Source of the DNA: JAHECW01 sp964641415
Lineage (GTDB): Bacteria; Acidobacteriota; Thermoanaerobaculia; Thermoanaerobaculales; Sulfomarinibacteraceae
Assembly (NCBI GenBank): GCA_964641415.1
Contig: CAZXMW010000060.1
Coordinates: 1 to 19,997 of the forward strand
Reading direction: 5' to 3'
Length of the DNA stretch: 19,997 nt
Program-made: the position numbers and the translations under genes
Shown here: piece after piece, positions 7,449 to 15,068 of the stretch
Position numbering within the stretch: position 1 is the stretch's first letter
Layout: each line of letters begins with the position of its first letter
Notes under the pieces: generated by a model
Seen by the model: only the letters and a program-made list of their open reading frames with translations
The model's database searches: none
Told to the model about the DNA's origin: nothing

Positions 7449-7476
7449 AGCTGATCGAACGTCGTTCAGCTACACT
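7449..7476 (+). promoter_or_regulatory. Dyad overlapping a candidate -10 upstream of typA
   Basis: AGCTGA and TCAGCT at 7449-7471 form an inverted repeat, and the nested GAACG-T-CGTTC is a second, perfect one. The right arm abuts TACACT (7471-7476), a plausible -10. No good -35 is seen at 17 bp. The arrangement looks like an operator over a promoter. The bound protein is unknown, and GAAC-N3-GTTC is one base short of a Gram-positive LexA box. Confidence 0.35.
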
Positions 7477-7493
7477 CCCTCCTCTGTTCCGAA

Positions 7494-7521
7494 CGGAGAT
7501 CCTCCCATGGGCAAATCTCCG
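7494..7521 (+). other. Leader hairpin upstream of typA
   Basis: CGGAGAT (7494-7500) and ATCTCCG (7515-7521) are perfectly complementary with a 14-nt loop. The hairpin ends about 12 nt before the typA ribosome-binding site (GAGAGGAGAG), in the probable 5' UTR. Confidence 0.45.
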
Positions 7522-7550
7522 CCCGAAAAAGAGAGAGGAGAGCCCATTTC

Positions 7551-9359
<1,809 letters not shown>

Positions 9360-9369
9360 GGCGATCTGC

Positions 9370-9404
9370 CGCACGTCGCGATCCGCGGTGCGTGACGGCG
9401 TTTT
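9370..9404. terminator. Candidate terminator between convergent typA and the minus-strand LigD-type genes
   Basis: CGCAC-GT-CGCG-ATC-CGCG-GTGCG forms a bulged 9-bp GC-rich stem just after the typA stop. TTTT follows after an 8-nt gap. It is plausible for convergent transcription units, but the gap before the T-run makes it weak. Confidence 0.35.
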
Positions 9405-9509
9405 CTCGAAACGGTCGCCCGACGCACCACGAGTCCGCCTTCGCTTCCTCCTCTTGCGAGAACACCGCCGCGCTTGCACATTCCGCCGTTCGCCACGAAC
9501 CCTCATCAA

Positions 9510-9623
9510 TCAAATCACGCGCGTGAGCTCGGTGTAGGTCAGGGCCACCGCCGCCAGCCGGGCGATCACCAGCGACAGCCCGAGAACCAACAGCAGGGTG
9601 CCGACGCCGACCGCACCGGCCAC
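9510..9623 (-). CDS. 37-residue single-helix ORF, TrkA-C-type membrane protein stub
   Basis: GTG at 9623 lies 1 nt after the stop of the LigD polymerase gene (TGA-C-GTG) and opens a 37-codon frame ending TGA. It encodes one strong hydrophobic helix followed by a short polar tail (GTLLLVLGLSLVIARLAAVA, then LTYTELTRVI). From memory of the family, this resembles the first helix of membrane proteins with a TrkA C-terminal domain, where the text normally continues as LTGLSREAARFQ. Here the frame stops exactly there, and no continuation is visible in the other frames. It could be a truncated remnant or a genuine small membrane protein translated by coupling. No homology search was possible. Confidence 0.45.
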   Translation of the reverse strand: MAGAVGVGTLLLVLGLSLVIARLAAVALTYTELTRVI

Positions 9624-9624
9624 G

Positions 9625-10554
9625 TCAGCCCTCGCCCTCCTCCTCGAGGTCGGCGAGCCGCGTGAGGGGACCGTCAAGGCTGCGCCCCTTCCGCCACCCT
9701 TCCCGCCACGGGTCGTCGCGCTGGCCGAGGCGGCGGAACAGCGAGGTCATGGTTGTGCTCTGCGGCCCGAGGCCGGAGCGGTCGAGCTCCGACCAGGCCA
9801 GCGGCGTCGCGACCAGAGCCCCGGGCCGGGCGCGGACGGCGTACGGCGCCACCGCGTGCTGGCCGTAGGCGTTGCGCTGAACGTCCAGGTAGAGCCGGCC
9901 GCGGCGGCGGTCCTTGCGGTGGGCGGTGGTCAGGCGCTCCGGGTGGCGCGCCGCAAGCAGCTCGGCGACCCGGCGGCAGAAGTCGCGGACCTCGTCGAAG
10001 CCGTGCCGGCGCCGCAGCGGCGCCACGACGTGCAGGCCCTTGGATCCTGTCGACTTGACCAGGGGGACGAGCCCGAGCTCGTCGAGGAGCTCGCGCAGCC
10101 GCCGCGCCGCGAACAACGCCGCGCCGAAGCCGTCCTCCGACGGCGGGTCGAGGTCGAAGTTCAGCTGGTCCGGGTTCTCGGGGCGGTCGCTCCGGCTCAG
10201 CCACAGGTGGGGCGTGATGCAGCCGGAGTTGGCGACCACCACCAGGGCGGCGACGCTGTCGACCACGGTGTGGACCACGCTGCCGCCGCCGCGGCGCTCG
10301 AGCTCGACCCCGCCGACCCAGTCCGGGAACCAGTCCGGGCGCTGCTGCTGGTAGAAGTCTTCGCCGTCGATGCCGTCGGGGAAGCGGTGCAGGGTCAGCG
10401 GCCGGTCCTTCATGTAGGGCAGCATCACCTCGGCGGCCCGGCGGTAGTAGTCGACCAGGTCGGCCTTGGTGAGGCCGTCGTCGGGGAAGTAGGTCTTGCC
10501 GGGGTTGGAGATCTCAACCGAGCGTCGTCCGAGCTTCACCGTGTCACCACCCAT
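9625..10554 (-). CDS. Stand-alone LigD-type polymerase (POL, archaeo-eukaryotic primase family)
   Basis: A 309-residue protein equal to the POL domain of LigD, which adds nucleotides at break ends during bacterial non-homologous end joining. Motifs in order: VKLGRRSVEISNPGKTYFP at the N-terminus, LPYMKDRPLTLHRFPDGIDG, FYQQQRPDWFPDWV, the metal-binding NFDLDPP (about 132-138, Asp-x-Asp), KSTGSKGLHVVAPL near 165-178, and VAPYAVRARPGALVATPLAW. The catalytic features look intact. ATG 10554 follows the stop of the ligase-domain remnant (TGA-C-ATG), so it is the third cistron of a PE-LIG-POL operon. This is the domain order of the fused Pseudomonas aeruginosa LigD, but split into separate ORFs. Confidence 0.9.
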   Translation of the reverse strand: MGGDTVKLGRRSVEISNPGKTYFPDDGLTKADLVDYYRRAAEVMLPYMKDRPLTLHRFPDGIDGEDFYQQQRPDWFPDWVGGVELERRGGGSVVHTVVDSVAALVVVANSGCITPHLWLSRSDRPENPDQLNFDLDPPSEDGFGAALFAARRLRELLDELGLVPLVKSTGSKGLHVVAPLRRRHGFDEVRDFCRRVAELLAARHPERLTTAHRKDRRRGRLYLDVQRNAYGQHAVAPYAVRARPGALVATPLAWSELDRSGLGPQSTTMTSLFRRLGQRDDPWREGWRKGRSLDGPLTRLADLEEEGEG

Positions 10555-10555
10555 G

Positions 10556-10781
10556 TCAGCTCCCGTCCTCGCGAACCACGTCCTCAGCGTCCTTGTCCCA
10601 GCGCAGGCCGAGGAAGCGGGGGTGGCGCAGGCGACCGCTCGAGGTCCACGTAGATCCAGTCCGGGTCCGAGAAGTGGTCGTGGGTCAGGGTGGCGAGCAT
10701 GGGGTCGAGCCAGTCCGGGTGATCTCTCTCCTCGAGGGCATCCCGCTCCTCGTCGGACAGGGCGTCGAAGGGTCCGCTCAC
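10556..10781 (-). pseudogene. LigD-type ATP-dependent DNA ligase gene with its catalytic core deleted
   Basis: GTG 10781 overlaps the phosphoesterase stop (GTGA). The first about 48 codons read as a normal LigD ligase-domain N-terminus (HPDWLDPMLATLT, then FSDPDWIY). Directly after DWIY the family would continue ERKLDG, the nucleotidyl-lysine motif. Instead the DNA jumps, in the +1 frame, to a typical ligase C-terminus (SGRLRHPRFLGLRWDKD, then AEDVVREDGS and stop at 10556). Some 250 residues, with every catalytic motif, are missing, and the junction near 10645-10655 shifts frame. The actual product would be a 65-residue peptide ending at 10584. Either a real deletion or a collapsed assembly could explain this. 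Confidence 0.85.
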
Positions 10782-11389
10782 TCCTCGTCCCCCTCGTCGT
10801 CGGCGATCTCGTCCATGGTGCGGCCGCTGGCCACCGACTGGGGCTCGGTGGATGTCGGTTTGCGCCGGGCGTCGGCCTCGTCGTCGTCCATCTTGACGAG
10901 CAACCAACGGGCGCCGTCATCGTCAGCGGCGCCGGTCCGGATGAGGGCGTAGCCGCCGCGGGTCTTATCGCCCTCGAGCCAGACCTCGAGCTTGCCTTCG
11001 TCCAGGGCCTCGGCCATTGAGGCGCCGTCGTCGTCGCCGGCCTGGCGCAGGTTGCGGTACGGCCCGCGGTCCCAGATCAGGACCGTGCCGCCGCCGTACT
11101 CGTCCTCAAGGATCACCCCCTCGAAGTCGGCGTAGTCCACGGGGTGGTCCTCGGTGGGGATCGCCATCCGCTTCTCCGACGGGTCGGTGGACGGGCCCTT
11201 GGGGACCGACCAGGACTTGAGGACGCCGTCGATCTCGATCCGGAAGCCGAAGTGGCGGGTGCTGGCTTCGTGCTCCTGGACGACGAAGATCGGGCCGTCG
11301 CCCGCCTCGGAGTTCGAGGCGTCAGGCTCCGGGGTCGACCCCGGGTCCCGCTTGTCGCGGTAGCTGGCCAGCCGGTCGTCATCGGCCAT
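10778..11389 (-). CDS. Stand-alone LigD-type 3'-phosphoesterase (PE) domain protein
   Basis: A 203-residue protein matching the PE module of LigD, which trims 3'-ribonucleotides and 3'-phosphates from break ends. The core is FVVQEHEASTRHFGFRIE, then DGVLKSWSVPKGPSTDPSEK, TEDHPVDYADFEG and EYGGGTVLIWDRG. By alignment to P. aeruginosa LigD, His40, His46, Arg50, His82 and Tyr86 match the catalytic His42, His48, Arg52, His84 and Tyr88. The metal ligand Asp50 is Gly48 here (codon 11246-11248, GGC instead of an expected GAC). The acidic C-terminal tail ends at a GTGA overlap with the ligase remnant. The frame runs upstream to 12376, but that part is antisense to another gene. The ATG at 11389 has GGGAAAGG upstream. 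Confidence 0.88.
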   Translation of the reverse strand: MADDDRLASYRDKRDPGSTPEPDASNSEAGDGPIFVVQEHEASTRHFGFRIEIDGVLKSWSVPKGPSTDPSEKRMAIPTEDHPVDYADFEGVILEDEYGGGTVLIWDRGPYRNLRQAGDDDGASMAEALDEGKLEVWLEGDKTRGGYALIRTGAADDDGARWLLVKMDDDEADARRKPTSTEPQSVASGRTMDEIADDEGDEE

Positions 11390-11851
11390 GGTGCGCCTTT
11401 CCCGGGTCGGCCCGACGGGCCTCCGGCCACTCGGGCCGGCCCGACGCCGTCCAATTTCGACCGCTGTGCCGCCTCCTCCGACCGGGGCGGCTCCCGTTCC
11501 GCGCTCGGGCTCTTCCCGACCCGCGCGGCGAAAGACAAGAAGTAACCCCCATTGCTGGTGCCTGGCTTGAGAACCTGAGGGAGTTGTCTCTTGGGAACAT
11601 TCTGAGGTCCTCAAGGGACCCAAACCGGGCAGCGCTGTTCGCCCGGTCCGGCAGCCGCCACGCTCACCTTGACGCCTTCGACCTGCCTCTCGCCCGCAGC
11701 CGACAGCTCCAGAATTGTTCGGGCCAGCCTCCCGGGCTTTTTCGACCGGCGGATCGAGAACCCACCAGCTCGACGGTCTCCTCTGTCCGGTTTCGCCCGC
11801 CTCCGGCGCGATCACCTGTGAAAGCAGAAATCGAAGGAAGGATCGCGACTG
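11390..11851. other. Gene-free divergent region between LigD-PE and the DUF3592 gene
   Basis: 462 bp without a credible gene. It holds the repeated motif at 11557-11579, a small hairpin GGTCC-TCAAG-GGACC at 11606-11620 and the ribosome-binding site of the next gene (GAAGGAAGG, about 11832-11840). Promoters for both directions must lie here, but none is clear by eye. Confidence 0.6.
11557..11579 (+). repeat. 23-bp dispersed motif, copy A
   Basis: GGTGCCTGGC followed by TTG and AGAACCTGAG. It matches the reverse complement of 17549-17571 at 21 of 23 positions, and a CCATT upstream is also shared. It sits in an intergenic region, as REP-like elements do. Confidence 0.6.
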
Positions 11852-12397
11852 ATGATCAAAGGCTTTTTCGGGTTCATCGCTGCGCTGGGTCTGTTCTTTG
11901 CCGTCTTCGGCGTCTTCTTCATCATCGACGGCCTCGAGGCCCGATCGTGGCCGGCCGTGGAAGGGTCGGTCGTCTCGACGAGGGTGCTGACGAAGACCCT
12001 GATGCAACAGCAGAGCGACTTCTCGGAGTCGAGGCGTGAGGCGCGCCGCAGCTACTTTCCCGAGATCACCTACCGCTGGACTGTGGACGGCCGGGGCCAC
12101 ACCGGATCGCGATACGCCCTCGGCGAGTCGCACCCGGATTACAAACACCGAGAGGATGCCCGGGAAGCCGCTCGCCGCTTCCCGCCGGGCCGGGCGATCG
12201 ACGTCTACTATGATCCAGCCGATCCGAGCTCGGCGGTCATCGATCGATCGCTGAAGCTCGGCGCCTTCGTCCCCCTCCCCCTCGGTCTGTTCTTCCTCGC
12301 TGCGGGCGTCGTCGGACTCCGCTTCGCGCCGGCCATCGAGGCGGCGGCGCGGCGCGGCAGCGAGCCAGCGGTCCACGAGTCGGGCGCCGTCGGATGA
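11852..12397 (+). CDS. DUF3592-type membrane protein
   Basis: A 181-residue protein with an N-terminal hydrophobic helix (FFGFIAALGLFFAVFGVFFI), an extracytoplasmic or loop domain of about 110 residues and a second helix near the C-terminus (AFVPLPLGLFFLAAGVVGL). The middle contains the DUF3592 pattern: WPAVEGSVVSTRVL, then FPEITYRWTVDGRGHTGSRY and GRAIDVYYDPADPSSAVID. The family has no established function. A GAAGGAAGG site about 11 nt before ATG 11852 supports the start. Its TGA overlaps the next gene's ATG by 4 nt (ATGA), so the two proteins are probably made together and may interact at the membrane. Confidence 0.82.
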   Translation: MIKGFFGFIAALGLFFAVFGVFFIIDGLEARSWPAVEGSVVSTRVLTKTLMQQQSDFSESRREARRSYFPEITYRWTVDGRGHTGSRYALGESHPDYKHREDAREAARRFPPGRAIDVYYDPADPSSAVIDRSLKLGAFVPLPLGLFFLAAGVVGLRFAPAIEAAARRGSEPAVHESGAVG

Positions 12398-13134
12398 GAC
12401 CGCTCGATGAGTTTGCCCAGCTCAACAAGGCCGTCGGCCGGGCCCTGGGCGAGGTCGGCTTCGTAGAGGACGGGAAGACCACTCGATGGCGATGTGAGAT
12501 GGAAGGACGCCGCCTGACGGCAACCTTCAGCCGCGACCACCGGACACGGTATTCGGGCGACATCCGAACCCGGCACACCCTCGGCTACCGGCTGCGGATC
12601 GAGGTCGAGACCTCGGCGAAGGTCCGCATGTACATCGTCAAGGAAAGCGTGACCGAGAACCGGATCATGCAGTTCATGTACCGGCGGTTCAAACGCATGC
12701 ACGTCCTTCCGGAGGTCCCTTCCGGTTGCGAGGGATTTCGCATCGTCACCCGGAATCCGGAGTGGACCCGGCGGCTCATTGCGCGCCCGTTGGCCCTGAG
12801 CGCCATGGCCGATCTGACGGTGCTGATCGACGAGGCCGGCGCCACGTCGAGCGTCTACTTCGAGCCCTTGACCCTCTGCTACGCATCACCGCGGCTGCAA
12901 CCCTCGGACATCGTATCCAACAGGTTCGCGACCATCGCCCTCCAGCTCGCCGACCTCGCCCGCGCGGCCGACGAGATCGAGGCGCCGGACCGGCCTGAGG
13001 AGCTGGGGCGGTTCGGCGCCTACGCCAAGGCGCACCCGGCGGCGGTCGGCGCGGGGGTGCTCCTCGGATGCCTGGCGGCGCCGGTGGCCGTGGTGGTGTC
13101 GTTCCTGGTCGTCTTCGGTCTGCTGTTCGGCTGA
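12394..13134 (+). CDS. Unknown protein with C-terminal membrane anchor
   Basis: A 246-residue protein I do not recognise. The first about 200 residues look soluble and mixed alpha/beta (GRALGEVGFVEDGKTTRW, YSGDIRTRHTLGYRLRIEVE, LTVLIDEAGATSSVYFEPL). The last about 30 residues form one strongly hydrophobic segment (GAGVLLGCLAAPVAVVVSFL, then VVFGLLFG) running to the C-terminus, so it is likely tail-anchored. The ATG overlaps the stop of the DUF3592 gene by 4 nt. No signal peptide is seen. Coding potential is supported by the tight coupling and by a sensible amino-acid composition throughout. Confidence 0.75.
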   Translation: MRPLDEFAQLNKAVGRALGEVGFVEDGKTTRWRCEMEGRRLTATFSRDHRTRYSGDIRTRHTLGYRLRIEVETSAKVRMYIVKESVTENRIMQFMYRRFKRMHVLPEVPSGCEGFRIVTRNPEWTRRLIARPLALSAMADLTVLIDEAGATSSVYFEPLTLCYASPRLQPSDIVSNRFATIALQLADLARAADEIEAPDRPEELGRFGAYAKAHPAAVGAGVLLGCLAAPVAVVVSFLVVFGLLFG

Positions 13135-13562
13135 GGGCGCCGCCGTGAACCCGTCGCCCAACAGACGGCTGATCCTCGGGCTTTACGACCAACCTGTTGA
13201 GAACCGAGAAGCCGGTGTGTCGCCACGACAGCAGCAGCTCGGTCCGCTCCTGCGACAACTACCCGACACCCTGCAGCAGCCGGACGACCTCGTGCCGAGG
13301 TACCTGTGGATTTCGAGAAGACACGCGACGGACTGGCGGCATTCGAGCGCGAGCGGGTCGTGTACGCGAACTTCGGCGCGGTCGCGCTCGACCGTTCGAC
13401 CGCAGGACCCCGCCGAGTGCCATGGTGCGGCGGACGAGATGACCGACCGATGGTTGCACACCCGGCACCGATGCCGATGAAGTCCCGACAACACGCGGTT
13501 GTGAGAGAGTGGGTGGTGCGGTGGGACGCATCAAGCGGCCCGAGCGGGAAGGAGCACCGACG
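13135..13562. other. Gene-free stretch before the secreted protein pair
   Basis: About 430 bp without a convincing gene. Two neighbouring plus-strand frames look mildly protein-like (RRLILGLYDQPV near 13160-13200 and DFEKTRDGLAAFERERVVYA near 13308-13370). They are in different frames, lack ribosome-binding sites and match nothing I recognise, so at most this is a decayed gene. The leader of the downstream gene, with GGAAGGAG at about 13548-13555, lies at the right end. Confidence 0.5.
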
Positions 13563-15026
13563 ATGCGAGCTTCGTTCTTCCTGGCTCTTCTTTTCGGAGC
13601 GATGGTCGTGGCGAGCCCCGGCACCTGCGCCGGCGAGCCGGAGACGATGCACGCCTGGGCGCGGTCGGAGACTGACCTGCCGCCCGAGCTTCTCTCCACG
13701 GAGCGCGCCGCCGACACGCGCGACGTGGTCGCGCCGACACAGCTGTTCCAGATGACCGGCGACGACAACGCGGTGGCCGTGCGGTCGATCGCGGACGTCA
13801 CCGGCGACGGGCTCGACGAGATCGTCTTCGGTCTCGACATCTTCCACGTCGGCGACAATCTCTTCTGCCTCGATGGCTCGAGCTCGGGCGCGGCAACCGT
13901 CGTCTGGAGCCTCGAGGAGCCGGGGTACTTCTACGGCGACCAATGCCTCGTCCCGGTCACCGACACCGACGGCGACGGCTCCCAGAACTTCCTCGCCGGC
14001 TCGTCGGGCGCGGGCAAGAAGGCATACGATTACGATGGGATCGACGGCTCCGTCACGTGGGTGTTCGACACGCTCCTCGAGCCAGACCCGGGCACGGTCT
14101 ACTCCCTCGCTCAGCTCGACGACATCACCGGCGACGGCGTCCCCGAGGTTGCGTTCGGCGTCGGTTCCACCAACGACGGCTTGTACGTGGTCGACGGCGC
14201 CAGCACAGCGCTGGGCCAGGCTACCGTCCTGTGGCGCTACCAGGCGATGGACGCCATCGGCTCCGTCCGCTCGATCGGCGACGTCAACGGCGACGGCGAC
14301 GACGACGTGCTCGCGGCAGTGATCGACAACGGTAACCTGGTCCTGTGCATGGACGGCGGCACCACACAGCCCGGCGGCCACGTGCTCTGGTCGTATCCGG
14401 CCAACGTGTATGCGGTCGGCGTGCTGCCCGACATCAACTCGGACGGGATCGACGAAGCGCTCGCAGTGCTGTGGGTCACGGACGGCTCGGCGATCCGCTG
14501 TCTCGACGGCGCCACCGGCTCGGTTCTTTGGTCATCGACCACCGTGACCGACTTCGGGATGATGGTCGACCCGCTCGCGGACATCACCGGGGACGGTATC
14601 GCCGAAGTTGTCGTGAGCTCGTGGGAGAACGCGGTGTCGGTGCTCGACGGGTCGGACGGGAGCGATGTCTGGAAGACCACCGTGGGAACCCTGAACGGTG
14701 GCAACGTGTGGACCGCACGCGCCATCCCCGACCTCGACGACGACGGCTTCGACGACGTCATCGCCGGCTCGTTCGACGGGCACGCCTACGCCATGAGCGG
14801 CAGCGGCGGTGAGATCCTGTGGGCGTTCGACACGGGCAACAGGGTGCTCAGCGTGTATCCGGTCGGAGACCTCGACGGAGACGGTCGGGCCGAGGTCGCG
14901 GTCGGTACCCAGAACACCACCAACAACGTGGTCGTCCACGTCCTCTCGGGCGGCTCCCCCGTGGCCATCTTCGCTGACGGTTTCGAGTCCGGTGACACCT
15001 CCGAGTGGTCGCAAGCCGCTCCGTAG
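13563..15026 (+). CDS. Secreted FG-GAP/PQQ-like beta-propeller protein with DGFESG C-terminal tail
   Basis: A 487-residue exported protein. Residues 1-23 are a Sec signal peptide (hydrophobic FFLALLFGAMVVAS, likely cut after GTCA). Residues about 78-440 hold eight repeats with a calcium-loop motif Dx(D/N)xDG followed by a small-residue strand, for example DVTGDGLDEIVFG, DITGDGVPEVAFG, DVNGDGDDDVLAA and DLDGDGRAEVAVG. PQQ-like strands such as LDGATGSVLWS and SGSGGEILWAFDTG alternate with them. Together they predict a Ca-binding beta-propeller, probably for surface adhesion or binding. The last 19 residues, IFADGFESGDTSEWSQAAP, nearly repeat the end of the next protein. GGAAGGAG precedes ATG 13563; an in-frame start at 13509 would spoil the signal peptide. 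The ligand is unknown. Confidence 0.88.
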   Translation: MRASFFLALLFGAMVVASPGTCAGEPETMHAWARSETDLPPELLSTERAADTRDVVAPTQLFQMTGDDNAVAVRSIADVTGDGLDEIVFGLDIFHVGDNLFCLDGSSSGAATVVWSLEEPGYFYGDQCLVPVTDTDGDGSQNFLAGSSGAGKKAYDYDGIDGSVTWVFDTLLEPDPGTVYSLAQLDDITGDGVPEVAFGVGSTNDGLYVVDGASTALGQATVLWRYQAMDAIGSVRSIGDVNGDGDDDVLAAVIDNGNLVLCMDGGTTQPGGHVLWSYPANVYAVGVLPDINSDGIDEALAVLWVTDGSAIRCLDGATGSVLWSSTTVTDFGMMVDPLADITGDGIAEVVVSSWENAVSVLDGSDGSDVWKTTVGTLNGGNVWTARAIPDLDDDGFDDVIAGSFDGHAYAMSGSGGEILWAFDTGNRVLSVYPVGDLDGDGRAEVAVGTQNTTNNVVVHVLSGGSPVAIFADGFESGDTSEWSQAAP

Positions 15027-15068
15027 GGCGAACCGATTGTGAGCACGCTTCGTTTCAAGGAGGCCGTG

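Noticed and set aside
7457..7467. GAACG-T-CGTTC as a LexA/SOS box upstream of typA.
   Set aside because: The spacing is GAAC-N3-GTTC rather than N4, and typA is not a typical SOS gene.
11390..12376. N-terminal extension of the LigD phosphoesterase to 532 residues.
   Set aside because: The added part is antisense to the DUF3592 gene, and PE homology begins after the ATG at 11389.
13145..13480. 111-codon plus-strand frame between the tail-anchored protein and the propeller gene.
   Set aside because: No ribosome-binding site, no recognised family and unlikely composition; noted only as a possible decayed gene.
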